A stretch of 64,000 nucleotides of DNA from Sandarakinorhabdus limnophila DSM 17366 (GTDB lineage Bacteria; Pseudomonadota; Alphaproteobacteria; Sphingomonadales; Sphingomonadaceae): assembly GCF_000420765.1 (NCBI RefSeq), contig NZ_ATVO01000006.1, positions 310,001-374,000 of the forward strand. The letters run 5' to 3'. A program made the translations under genes and the position numbers. The notes under the pieces are model-generated. The model was given only the letters and a program-made list of their open reading frames with translations. It did no database searches and was not told where the DNA came from. This document shows positions 50,176 through 58,406 of this stretch, piece after piece. The first letter of the stretch is position 1. Each line of letters opens with the position of its first letter.

Positions 50176-50835
50176 CTACCAGCGCACGAGGCGGGGCACC
50201 ACCAGGCGCCCCGCCAGCGCGGCAATGCCCACCGCCAGCCCGTACCACAGCCCGATATAGACCATCGAATCATAGGGGCAGTGCAGATTGTAAGCCAGCG
50301 CGCCCAGGCTGCCGCCGGCCAGGCCCACAAGCAGGCCAGCGCGCTGCGGCGCCACCGGCGCACCGCGCCGCAGGTGCAGCACCATGGGCACCGCGCACAG
50401 GGCAGCGGTCGCCAAGCTCATCCGCAAAAATTCCCAACCGCTGGCAGAGCCTGCCATCGCCATCGCATGGTCGGGCTGATCCAGCGCCATGATCGCACCC
50501 GACAGCGGAAACAGCAGCGCCATCGCCGCCGCCACTTTCCACCCGGCATTGCTGCGGCCCACGCCGGGATGGGCCTGGGCCAGCACGGCGGCCACGCTCA
50601 CCAGCCCCAGCACCGCCAACGTGCCACAGCGCAGCAGGAACATCGGGTTCGGCTGCCCGGCCATCAGATCGGGCCGCAGCCCCAGCCAGGCCAGCATCAG
50701 CACCGCCGCCACCAGCAACAGCGCGGCCAGCACCAATATCGTCGGCCGGTCCTCCAGCGGCTGGACGGGCGCCACATCAGCGGCAAGCCGGTCCATCAGC
50801 GCCTCCAACTGCCGGTTGGGGGAAAACTCAGCCAT
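50176..50835 (-). CDS. nrsF: NrsF-family anti-sigma factor (DUF1109)
   Basis: The 219-aa protein has a short cytoplasmic N-terminus (LEALMDRLAADVAPVQPLEDRP) and six predicted membrane helices. Conserved features are LLRCGTL, AALCAVPMVLHLRRGAPVAP and LAYNLHCPYDSMVYIGLWYG with membrane-embedded Cys residues. In Caulobacter, NrsF holds SigF inactive and needs conserved Cys to sense heavy metals. The ATG shares its first base with the sigma stop (TGATG), so the pair is made in a fixed ratio. A GTG one codon upstream is ignored. Confidence 0.88.
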   Translation of the reverse strand: MAEFSPNRQLEALMDRLAADVAPVQPLEDRPTILVLAALLLVAAVLMLAWLGLRPDLMAGQPNPMFLLRCGTLAVLGLVSVAAVLAQAHPGVGRSNAGWKVAAAMALLFPLSGAIMALDQPDHAMAMAGSASGWEFLRMSLATAALCAVPMVLHLRRGAPVAPQRAGLLVGLAGGSLGALAYNLHCPYDSMVYIGLWYGLAVGIAALAGRLVVPRLVRW

Positions 50836-51362
50836 CACCTATCCTCGTCCACCGCCGCGGCCATGCGTTTCAGGCCGCGATGCACATTCACCTTGATCAT
50901 CGATTCCGATTGGCCCAGCCGCGCCGCCGCTTCGATCACGCTCAGCCCCTCGATCTTCACGGCGCGGATGGCAGCGGCTTGGGGCCCCGGCAGCATCCCC
51001 AGCAGGCGATCACAGCCCAGCCGGCCAATCAGCGCCGCTTCGCCCGATTCCACCGCGATATCATCGAACAGCGCATCGGTATCGCGCACCCGGGCGCGGC
51101 GCAGACGATCCACCCAGCGATAGCGCGCGATCGCCGCCAGCCACGGCAGGAACGGCCGCGCCGGATCCCAGCTCGCCCGGCGCTGGTGCACGGCCAGCAG
51201 CGTATCCTGCACCAGATCATCCAGATCAGCCGGCGCCACCTTGCGCCGGAACCAGCGCATCAGCAGCGGTGCTGCCCTCCCCAGCAACTGGCGATAGGCA
51301 AGGGCATCGCCGGCCTGAGCCGCGCACATCAGCCGGGCCAATGTGGCCTCGTCACTGGTCAT
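50835..51362 (-). CDS. sigF: ECF sigma factor, SigF-like
   Basis: The 175-aa ECF sigma factor has region 2 (ALAYRQLLGRAAPLLMRWFRRKV...DDLVQDTLLAVHQRRASWDPARPFLPWLAAIARYRWVDRLRR) and region 4 (LPGPQAAAIRAVKIEGLSVIEAAARLGQSESMIKVNVHRGLKRMA). Together with nrsF it matches the SigF/NrsF systems of alphaproteobacteria, which answer to chromate, cadmium or oxidants. A GCAACC-N16-CGAA promoter lies just upstream and indicates autoregulation. Confidence 0.9.
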   Translation of the reverse strand: MTSDEATLARLMCAAQAGDALAYRQLLGRAAPLLMRWFRRKVAPADLDDLVQDTLLAVHQRRASWDPARPFLPWLAAIARYRWVDRLRRARVRDTDALFDDIAVESGEAALIGRLGCDRLLGMLPGPQAAAIRAVKIEGLSVIEAAARLGQSESMIKVNVHRGLKRMAAAVDEDR

Positions 51363-51392
51363 GGCTGCAGACGCGCGTGGTCATGCCCGAAC

Positions 51393-51418
51393 TTCGCAGC
51401 ACCCGTGCAAAAGGTTGC
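51393..51418 (-). promoter_or_regulatory. SigF-type ECF promoter before the sigma gene
   Basis: On the minus strand GCAACC (51413-51418) and CGAA (51393-51396) are separated by exactly 16 bases. This is very close to the GTAACC-N16-CGAA motif known for Caulobacter SigF. The distance to the ATG at 51362 gives a ~25-nt leader. Confidence 0.6.
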
Positions 51419-51422
51419 AGGC

Positions 51423-52862
51423 TCAGCGGCCATCGCCAGCAATGCGGCCCAACGGATGACGCCCGAGCAGATTGGCCTGGAACCCTGACAGTTCATTCGC
51501 CACCAGCGCCCAGCGCACCGGCCGCAGCAACGGAATGAAGGCCGGATCGGCCATCAGCGCCGCTTCCGCCGCTGCCGCTGCCGCCTGCCGCGCGGTGAGA
51601 TCATTGCCGGCCGCCGCCGCGTCATCCAGCAGGCGATCAGCAGCCGCGCTACACGGGCGCACCCGGCCACAGCGCCATTGATCCAAGTGCGCCACCACAT
51701 CGGCCACACGCGCCGTCTGTTCAACCAGCGCCAGATCGGCCGCGCCGCTGCGCCGCGCTGCGGCAAAGCCACCGGGGCGCGCACGCTGCACGGCCAGGCT
51801 GATGCCCAGCGGCTGCAGATTGGCCGCCAGCGTTTCGGCCAGCGCCTGAAATTCCGACCCGGCTGGCACCAGCAGGGACAGGCGCAGCGGCTGTTCCGGC
51901 CCGATGCCAATCTCCCGCAGCAGCGCGGCGGCCAGCGCGCGGCGTTCTTCGGCGGGGCGCGCCCGGTCATCCGTGGGCGGCGGCAGGCCATCCCACAACC
52001 GGTTCTGCGGCACCAGCAGGGCCAGCGCCAGCCGATTGGCCATCGGCCGGCCATCAGCCGCCAGCAGCAGCGCGCGGCGCAGCCGCACATCGGTGAGCAG
52101 GCCACTTCTGGCATTGATGGCCAGCCCAATCACGCCCGGCACCGTCTCCAGCTTCAGCGCCCGCCCCTGCCCAGCCGCCCGCGCCGCGCCCAGACCAGCC
52201 AGGCCCTCGCCCAGCACCAGCTGCACCTCGCCCTTGGCAAAGGCCGAAACGGCCTCTGCAGCGTCGACGGACGCGATCCGGATACTGGCGGCGCGGGCAT
52301 CGGGCAGCGGCCGTTCACTGCGGCGTTGCAGGCGCCAGGCCCCGCCATCCTTTTCCAGCACATACGGCCCGGGAAACAGCCGACCACGCCGATCACGCAC
52401 CGCCAGCGCCGGTTCGGCCAGCCAATCGAGCAGCAGCGGGGTGGCCGGTTGCGGCGCGAGTTCCACCACCCGGGCAATCGGCGCACGGGCGGTGCCGCGC
52501 TTGCTCAGCCCGGCGGCTGCCAGCGCGGCACGGCCCTCATTGCCGCTGCGGCGCAGGCCCAAGGCCACATCCTGCGCCACCAGTTCCAGCCCCGGCTTGT
52601 CGCCCGCGCCCGGCCAGCGCAAGGGCGCCAGCCGCAGGATCAGATCGTCGCCGTCATCCAGAAAGCGCCAGCTCGTCGCCACGCCAGCCTCCACTTCGCC
52701 GCCGCTGCCGCGCCGGATCAGCGTGGCCCGGCTGGCTTCCTGCGCCAGTTCTTCGGCCAGCGGCCCTTCGCCCACCACCGCCACGTCGAGATCGCCGCCG
52801 GGCCGGCCGCCGGAACAGGCAGCCAACAGCAGGGCAAGGGCAGGCACGAACAGGGGGCGCAT
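51423..52862 (-). CDS. Extracellular solute-binding lipoprotein, family 5 (peptide/nickel type), orphan
   Basis: The 479-aa lipoprotein has a lipobox LLAAC at residues ~12-16 and the family-5 ABC binding-protein fold: VATSWRFLDDGDDLILRLAPLRWPGAG, the conserved VPGVIGLAINARSGLLTDVRLRRALLLAADG helix segment and PLGISLAVQRA. No ABC permease or ATPase is nearby, so it is an orphan and may not serve import. Sequence divergence from typical DppA/OppA proteins is high, so ligand is unknown. It sits upstream of the sigma gene on the same strand. Confidence 0.8.
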   Translation of the reverse strand: MRPLFVPALALLLAACSGGRPGGDLDVAVVGEGPLAEELAQEASRATLIRRGSGGEVEAGVATSWRFLDDGDDLILRLAPLRWPGAGDKPGLELVAQDVALGLRRSGNEGRAALAAAGLSKRGTARAPIARVVELAPQPATPLLLDWLAEPALAVRDRRGRLFPGPYVLEKDGGAWRLQRRSERPLPDARAASIRIASVDAAEAVSAFAKGEVQLVLGEGLAGLGAARAAGQGRALKLETVPGVIGLAINARSGLLTDVRLRRALLLAADGRPMANRLALALLVPQNRLWDGLPPPTDDRARPAEERRALAAALLREIGIGPEQPLRLSLLVPAGSEFQALAETLAANLQPLGISLAVQRARPGGFAAARRSGAADLALVEQTARVADVVAHLDQWRCGRVRPCSAAADRLLDDAAAAGNDLTARQAAAAAAEAALMADPAFIPLLRPVRWALVANELSGFQANLLGRHPLGRIAGDGR

Positions 52863-52900
52863 CTTGGCGCTACTCTAGCCAGGCTTTGCCAAGGCACAAC

Positions 52901-53104
52901 TAGGGTCAGGACCCATTAATTCCATACCCCGTCATTGAACGGGGAGGCAAAATGGCAAGGAGGGCGGCCGCAGGCGGGGCAGCGCCCCCCGGCAAGGCCA
53001 TCCGACGCCGCCATTTTGCCTCCCCGTTCAACCCGTAGGGCGGCCCGCAGCGCCCCGGCACAGCGGGCCGTGCCGGGGCATGGAATTAATGGGTCCTGAC
53101 CCTA
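52901..53104. mobile_element. 204-bp palindromic MITE/REPIN-like element
   Basis: The element has perfect 25-bp terminal inverted repeats (52901-52925 and 53080-53104, beginning TAGGGTCAGGACCC). Inside them lies a second perfect 22-bp inverted pair (52935-52956 with 53010-53031), and further hairpins lie in the right arm. The outermost TA at each end could be a TA target duplication, as for Tc1/IS630-type insertions. It has no coding capacity and lies between the binding-protein gene and cysK. A transposase acting in trans is implied but not present here. Confidence 0.85.
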
Positions 53105-53147
53105 TGCTTCCTTGCGGGGCTGGCCGGCTAGGGCGTAAAAGCGCCCC

Positions 53148-54122
53148 ATGCATATCGCCCCCGACATCATCAGCCTGATCGGCAACACGCCGCTGCTCAC
53201 CCTGAAGGGGCCCAGCCAGGAAACCGGCTGCACCATCCTGGGCAAGGCGGAATTCCTCAATCCCGGCGGCAGCGTGAAGGACCGCGCCGCGCTGGGCATC
53301 GTCGAGGATGCGGAAAAACAGGGCCTGCTCAAACCCGGCGGCATCATCGTGGAAGGCACCGCCGGCAACACTGGCATCGGCCTGGCGGTGGTGGGCGCGG
53401 CGCGTGGCTATAAAACCATCATCGTCATGCCCGAAACCCAGAGCCGCGAAAAGATGGACACGCTGCGCGCGCTGGGTGCCGAACTGGTGCTGGTGCCGGC
53501 CGCCCCCTATGCCAACCCCGGCCATTATGTGCACACCAGCCGCCGCATCGCAGGGGAAACGCCGGGCGCGATCTGGGCCAACCAGTTCGACAATGTCGCC
53601 AACCGGCTGGCGCACATCCGCACCACCGCCCCGGAAATCTGGCGACAAACCGAAGGCCGCATCGATGGCTTCACCTGCGCGGTGGGCACTGGCGGCACGC
53701 TGGCCGGCGTGGCGCTGGGTCTGCGCGCCGAAAAGCCCGATGTCACCATCGCGCTCACCGATCCCGAAGGCGCTGCCCTGTTCAACTGGTTTGCCCACGG
53801 CGAACTGAAGGCCGAAGGGTCAAGCGTGTCGGAAGGCATCGGCCAATCGCGCATCACCGGCAATCTCGATGGATTGCACGTGGATGCCCAGTTCCGGGTG
53901 CCCGATACGGAAGGGCTGAACTGGGTGCGCCGGCTCAATGCCGAAGAAGGCATCTGCCTTGGCTTGTCTTCTGGCATCAATGTGGCGGGCGCGGTGCGGC
54001 TGGCGCGCCAGATGGGGCCTGGCCATGTGATCGTCACCATCTTGTGCGACAGCGGCCTGCGCTATCTTTCGACCATCTACAATCCGGATTGGCTGGCGGC
54101 GAAGGGGCTTGCCGCGGTCTGA
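53148..54122 (+). CDS. cysK: Cysteine synthase A
   Basis: The 324-aa PLP enzyme makes cysteine from O-acetylserine and sulfide. PLP Lys44 lies in NPGGSVKDRAAL, the substrate loop EGTAGNTGIGLA at ~70, and the phosphate-binding GTGGTLAGVALGL at ~180. C-terminal motifs include SSGINVAGA and ILCDSGLRYLSTIYNPDWL. The sequence is of the longer CysK subgroup with the VSEGIGQSRITGNL insert. The MITE lies 43 bases before the ATG, so it may carry or disturb the promoter. Confidence 0.93.
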   Translation: MHIAPDIISLIGNTPLLTLKGPSQETGCTILGKAEFLNPGGSVKDRAALGIVEDAEKQGLLKPGGIIVEGTAGNTGIGLAVVGAARGYKTIIVMPETQSREKMDTLRALGAELVLVPAAPYANPGHYVHTSRRIAGETPGAIWANQFDNVANRLAHIRTTAPEIWRQTEGRIDGFTCAVGTGGTLAGVALGLRAEKPDVTIALTDPEGAALFNWFAHGELKAEGSSVSEGIGQSRITGNLDGLHVDAQFRVPDTEGLNWVRRLNAEEGICLGLSSGINVAGAVRLARQMGPGHVIVTILCDSGLRYLSTIYNPDWLAAKGLAAV

Positions 54123-54145
54123 CTCAAGGGCGTAGAATCAGCGTG

Positions 54146-54370
54146 ATGGATCTGCCCCCAATCTCGTCTGCATCCGATCTGCGCGCCCGCCGCAGCGGGG
54201 AGCGTCTGCGCTGGGGCCTGACTGGCCTGGCAGCCGTGTTCCTGATCGTTCTGGCCGCCGCCGCCGGCCTGGGCCCGACCGGCCGCGAGGAACAGCCCGG
54301 CGCCGGTGAGCCCCTGGCCGTGCTCGGCGTCGCCCCCGGCCCGGCCACACGGCCGGCTGAAGAGCAGTGA
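54146..54370 (+). CDS. Small single-pass membrane protein of unknown function
   Basis: The 74-aa protein has a basic N-terminus (LRARRSGERLRW), one transmembrane helix (GLTGLAAVFLIVLAAAAGLG) and a short Pro/Gly-rich tail. It matches no family I recognise. It starts 23 bases after the cysK stop with no strong ribosome site, and sits upstream of the dcw regulatory region. Confidence 0.55.
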   Translation: MDLPPISSASDLRARRSGERLRWGLTGLAAVFLIVLAAAAGLGPTGREEQPGAGEPLAVLGVAPGPATRPAEEQ

Positions 54371-54708
54371 ACAGCCCAGATTCGCCGCGCATTCGGGGCG
54401 AATCAGCAGGCCCGGTGGGGGCCAATCCCATGCGAATCCAGCGCGTGCTGCCCCACAGACTTATCCACAACCCAAATCAAGCATCAAACCACCCTAGAAC
54501 AAGGCGGGAACATCGCCCCAATTGGCCACATTCCACCAAGGATATCCCCATTTAAGCGGGCATTTGCCCATCAGATTCCATTGGCTCCCATCAAATCCCA
54601 TGATACATCCGTTTTCCACAGCGGGTGTATCCGCCGTGCAGCCGTTCATCGACCCAGCAGTATCGGGACGAAACTGGCTGCAACGGCACCCCGCGGCAGG
54701 GGTATGGG
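54371..54708 (+). promoter_or_regulatory. Control region of the dcw (cell division) cluster
   Basis: The 338-bp gene-free region carries a perfect DnaA-box sequence TTATCCACA (54461-54469) and a close variant TTTTCCACA (54612-54620). It also holds GANTC sites at 54379, 54400, 54434 and 54574, and a phased MraZ-box array. A weak promoter (TTGGCT at 54581, 17-base spacer, TACATC at 54604) lies under the array. Confidence 0.55.
54547..54601 (-). promoter_or_regulatory. MraZ-box array (10-bp-phased ATGGG repeats)
   Basis: On the minus strand ATGGG-type pentamers occur at plus positions 54567, 54577 (ATGGA), 54587 and 54597. A further ATGGG at 54547 is in the same 10-bp register with one position (54557) degenerate. 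MraZ binds direct repeats of TGGGN units at 10-bp spacing upstream of its own gene, so this is the expected autoregulatory operator, ~110 bases before mraZ. Confidence 0.7.
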
Positions 54709-55200
54709 GTGTCGGCAAATTCGTATCTTGGTTATGGGCTGAACGCGGTTGACGCGAAGAACCGGCTGTCTGTGCCGGCGAGCTTCCGCGACGTCCTCAC
54801 TGCGAAGTCCGGCGGCAAGCAGGTGCTGGTCGGGCCGGGCCATGCCGGCCGCCGCTGCCTGATGGCGTTCGACACGCTGTTTGCCGAACAACTGCACGCC
54901 ACCCACGAAGCCCGCCACAGCGACACCGGCAGCCGCGAAGCCTTTGACGAGCGCGCCTATCTGTTCGGTTCGGCCCAGCCGCACAGCATCGATGATGCCG
55001 GCCGTATCGTGCTCTCCCCGGTGCTGCGCCGGGTCAGCGGCATCACCAGCCATGTCTGGTTTGTTGGCGGCTTCGATTATTTCGAACTGTGGGATCCCTG
55101 GGCGTTCAAGGCGTTGCCGGGCCTGCCCGAATTGCAGCGCATCCAGATCGAGATGGAACTGGAAACGCGCGGCCTGCCCATCGATGGCCCGGTCGCATGA
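54709..55200 (+). CDS. mraZ: MraZ, transcriptional regulator of the dcw cluster
   Basis: The 163-aa AbrB-like DNA-binding protein has two MraZ repeats: [23 protein letters not shown] near the N-terminus, and [52 protein letters not shown] in the second half. It represses its own cluster and multimerises. The start is a GTG with AGGGG upstream, since no in-frame ATG fits the family. Its stop overlaps rsmH. The phased ATGGG boxes upstream are its likely target. Confidence 0.92.
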   Translation: MSANSYLGYGLNAVDAKNRLSVPASFRDVLTAKSGGKQVLVGPGHAGRRCLMAFDTLFAEQLHATHEARHSDTGSREAFDERAYLFGSAQPHSIDDAGRIVLSPVLRRVSGITSHVWFVGGFDYFELWDPWAFKALPGLPELQRIQIEMELETRGLPIDGPVA

Positions 55201-56159
55201 GTGCGGCACCGCACATCCCCGTGTTGCTGGCCGAAGTGCTGGCCGCGCTCGCGCTGAAGCCCGGCGATCTCTATGTCGATGCAACGCTGGGCGCCGGCGG
55301 CTATCTGCGCGCGGCCCGGGCGCATGGTTTGGGCCACGCCTATGGCTTTGATCGCGACCCGCAGGCCCATGTGCTGAATGCCGATATCGCCGGCGCCGAT
55401 GATGTTACCCTGATCCGCCGGCCGTTTTCGGAAATGGCGGAAGGGCTGGCCGACCATGGCGTGACGGCGGTTGATGCCATCGCCTTCGATATCGGCGTCT
55501 CCTCCATGCAGATCGACACGGCAGAGCGTGGCTTTTCCTTTCAGGCCGATGGCCCGCTCGACATGCGGATGAGCCAGGAAGGCATGAGCGCCGCCGATTT
55601 CATCAACAGCGCCAGCGAGGAAGAGATTGCCGACGTGCTCTTCCATCTGGGCGACGAGCGCGCCTCGCGCCGGATCGCGCGCGCCATCGTGGCCGATCGG
55701 CCGTTTGCCCGCACCAGCGAACTGGCCGGGCTGATCCGCCGCGTCTTGGGCCGGGGCGAACCGGGCAAGGACCCGGCCACCCGCAGCTTCCAGGCGCTGC
55801 GCATCCATGTGAACGACGAACTGGGCCAGCTGGATGCCGGGCTGGTTGCCGCCGAACGGTTGCTGAAGCCCGGCGGCCGGCTGGCGGTTGTCTCGTTCCA
55901 TTCCGCCGAAGACCGGCGGGTGAAGAATTTCCTGCGCGACCGGTCCGGCCAAGCGCCGGCCGCCTCGCGCCACGCCCCACTGGCCGCGCCCACCCGCGCC
56001 GCCAGCTTTGAAAAGCCGATGAAGGCCGTGCGCCCTTCGGCCGCCGAGATCGCCCGCAACCCGCGTGCCCGCAGCGCTACCTTGCGCAGTGCCGTGCGCA
56101 CCGCCGCCCCGGCGTGGGGAGTCCTTGGGGGAACCGCAATCGAGGGAGGCCGCACATGA
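55197..56159 (+). CDS. rsmH: 16S rRNA (cytosine1402-N4)-methyltransferase
   Basis: The 320-aa RsmH (MraW) has [35 protein letters not shown] at the N-terminus with the SAM motif, [79 protein letters not shown] and the C-terminal [10 protein letters not shown]. It methylates C1402 in the ribosomal P site. The ATG overlaps the mraZ stop; its stop overlaps ftsL. Confidence 0.97.
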   Translation: MSAAPHIPVLLAEVLAALALKPGDLYVDATLGAGGYLRAARAHGLGHAYGFDRDPQAHVLNADIAGADDVTLIRRPFSEMAEGLADHGVTAVDAIAFDIGVSSMQIDTAERGFSFQADGPLDMRMSQEGMSAADFINSASEEEIADVLFHLGDERASRRIARAIVADRPFARTSELAGLIRRVLGRGEPGKDPATRSFQALRIHVNDELGQLDAGLVAAERLLKPGGRLAVVSFHSAEDRRVKNFLRDRSGQAPAASRHAPLAAPTRAASFEKPMKAVRPSAAEIARNPRARSATLRSAVRTAAPAWGVLGGTAIEGGRT

Positions 56160-56665
56160 GGCAGTATGTTTCGGCTCTGTTGTGGATTGCCGGCACCACG
56201 ATCGTCGTGGCCGGGGCCCAAGTGATCACCACGCGCGCCGCCGCCGAACGCCGGGCGGTGACCAAGCTCAACTTCGAACTGGTGGAAAACACGTCACGCG
56301 TGCGCGAACTGGAAGCCGAGCTGCGCACCCGCGCCGGCCTGCCGGAATTGCAGCGCTGGAATGATGCCGTGTTCCAGCTGGCGGCGCCGCAGGGCGGGCA
56401 GATTCTGCGCTCGCCGGTGCAGCTGGCCAGCTTTGCCGCCCGGCCCGATGCCGGGCCGACCGTGCAGTTCGCGGTGGCCGAAATTGGCCCGGCAGCGCCC
56501 GGCAGCCTGCCGCCAGCGGCCGGCAGCCCGCCGGCACAGTCTGGCCCCGCACCGGCACAGCCCGGCAGCGCCGCGCGCCTGGTCCGCACCAGTTTCGGCG
56601 ACGCACCAGCCCCTGTTATCGAACCGGAAATGCTGCCGGCTGAGCCGCAGGACGGGGAGGCCTGA
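56156..56665 (+). CDS. ftsL: Cell division protein FtsL-like
   Basis: The 169-aa protein has a short cytoplasmic N-terminus, one transmembrane helix ([21 protein letters not shown]) and a coiled-coil region ([23 protein letters not shown]), as in FtsL. A long Pro/Ala-rich tail is present that is not part of the core family. Identity rests mainly on position between rsmH and ftsI and on topology, as FtsL diverges quickly. FtsL joins FtsB and FtsQ and activates FtsWI. Confidence 0.78.
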   Translation: MRQYVSALLWIAGTTIVVAGAQVITTRAAAERRAVTKLNFELVENTSRVRELEAELRTRAGLPELQRWNDAVFQLAAPQGGQILRSPVQLASFAARPDAGPTVQFAVAEIGPAAPGSLPPAAGSPPAQSGPAPAQPGSAARLVRTSFGDAPAPVIEPEMLPAEPQDGEA

Positions 56666-58404
56666 TGGCCAGCATCCCCGGCAATGATCCGTTGATCGGC
56701 GCCGCCCCGGCAGTGGCTGGGGAACGGGTGACGGCGCGCGCCCAGGCCCGGCAGCGGCTGGCCTTCCTGATCATGCTGTTCCCGGTTCTGGCCCTGATCA
56801 TCCTGGTGCGGCTGGTCGATCTTTCCGTGATCCAGGGCACCCCCGGAAGCGAAACCAAACTGATCAGCGCCGCCCCGCCGCGCGGTGACATTGTTGATCG
56901 CAACGGCGTTGAACTGGCCCGTACCTTTGAAGCCTATGCCATCACCGTCATCCCGCGCCGGCTCACCTCCGATCCGGAAGTGCTGGCCACCAAGCTGGCT
57001 GAAATCCTGCCGGAACGCACCCGCGACGAAATCCTGACCGACCTCACCTCATCCAAGGGCCTGCGCTATCTGGCCCGCCGCGTTCTGCCCGGCCAGGCCC
57101 GCCGAATCAATGACTTGGGCGAACCGGCGATCGAGCTGACCCGGGAAGCCGAACGCCTCTATCCCAACATCAACCTCGCCTCGCAGGCGCTGGGCTATAC
57201 CGACGATGACGGCCATGGCCTGATTGGCGTGGAGAAGGCCTTTGACCAGCGCCTCGCCGATCCGGTGCAGCGCGCGGCGCCACTGGCGCTCTCCATCGAT
57301 GTGCGCGTGCAGCAGGCGATGCAAAATGAACTGGCCGCGCTGGTGGCCGATCAGAACGCCAAGGGCGCCGCCGGCGTGGTGATGGACGTGAACACCGGCG
57401 AAGTGCTGGCCATGGTGTCCTTGCCGGATTTCAACCCCAACGTGCCGGGCCAGCGCGCCGATGGCACCAAATACACCACCCAGAACGACGACGGCAGCCG
57501 TTTCAACCGGGTGACGCTGGGCGGTTATGAACTGGGCTCCACCTTCAAGGCCTTCACCATCGCCACCGCGCTGGAAACCGGCACGCTCACCAACCTGCAG
57601 AAGCTGTATGACGCCACCGCGCCGCTCTATGTTGCCGGTTTCCGCATCCGCGACGATCACGCCAAGAACCGCTGGCTCACCGTGCCGGAAATCTTTATTT
57701 ATTCCAGCAACATCGGCACCGCGCGCATGGCCGTGGAGCTGGGCCGCGATCGCCAGCGCGAATATCTCGACAAGCTGGGCTTCCTGAGGCCCGTCGAGGT
57801 CGAGCTTAAGGAAAAGGCCCGCCCGCAATTCCCGCCGCTGTCGAACTGGGGCCAGAGCGCCACCATGACGATCAGCTATGGCCACGGCCTCACTGTCTCG
57901 CCGCTGCACCTGGCCAATGGCTATGCAACGCTGGTCAACGGCGGCATCTACCGTGCGCCCACATTGTTGAAGCGCGATGCGGCCGCGGTGCAGCCAGGCC
58001 GCCGGGTGTTTTCGGAACGCACAAGCATGGAATTGCGCCGGCTGCTGCGCTTGGTTGTCACCAAGGGCACCGGTCGCAAGGCCGACGTGCCTGGTTACCG
58101 CGTGGGCGGCAAGACCGGCACGGCCGAGAAGATCGAGAATGGTCGTTATGTGCGCGGGCAGAATGTGGTGAACTTCGCCGCTGTCTTTCCCGTCGATGCG
58201 CCGCGCTATGTCGTGGTCGCCATGATCGACGATCCGCGCGGCAGCAAATCCACCTATGGCTTCCGCACCGCCGGCATGGTGGTGGCGCCGACCATCAACA
58301 ACATCATCCGCCGCATCGCACCGCCTTTGGGTGTCGTGCCCGAACCCAATCGTGATCTGGATCTGACGGGCCTGCTGCCGGCCGCCGTCGAAGCCAAGGA
58401 ATAG
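56665..58404 (+). CDS. ftsI: Penicillin-binding protein 3, FtsI (septal transpeptidase)
   Basis: The 579-aa monofunctional class B PBP has one membrane helix (LAFLIMLFPVLALIILVRLVDL), the pedestal domain (RGDIVDRNGVELARTFEAYAITVIPRRL) and the transpeptidase domain. In the latter are the catalytic Ser292 in ELGSTFKAFT (SxxK), SSN at 347-349 and KTGT at 483-486. It cross-links septal peptidoglycan with FtsW. Its start shares a base with the ftsL stop. Confidence 0.97.
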   Translation: MASIPGNDPLIGAAPAVAGERVTARAQARQRLAFLIMLFPVLALIILVRLVDLSVIQGTPGSETKLISAAPPRGDIVDRNGVELARTFEAYAITVIPRRLTSDPEVLATKLAEILPERTRDEILTDLTSSKGLRYLARRVLPGQARRINDLGEPAIELTREAERLYPNINLASQALGYTDDDGHGLIGVEKAFDQRLADPVQRAAPLALSIDVRVQQAMQNELAALVADQNAKGAAGVVMDVNTGEVLAMVSLPDFNPNVPGQRADGTKYTTQNDDGSRFNRVTLGGYELGSTFKAFTIATALETGTLTNLQKLYDATAPLYVAGFRIRDDHAKNRWLTVPEIFIYSSNIGTARMAVELGRDRQREYLDKLGFLRPVEVELKEKARPQFPPLSNWGQSATMTISYGHGLTVSPLHLANGYATLVNGGIYRAPTLLKRDAAAVQPGRRVFSERTSMELRRLLRLVVTKGTGRKADVPGYRVGGKTGTAEKIENGRYVRGQNVVNFAAVFPVDAPRYVVVAMIDDPRGSKSTYGFRTAGMVVAPTINNIIRRIAPPLGVVPEPNRDLDLTGLLPAAVEAKE

Positions 58405-58406
58405 CG

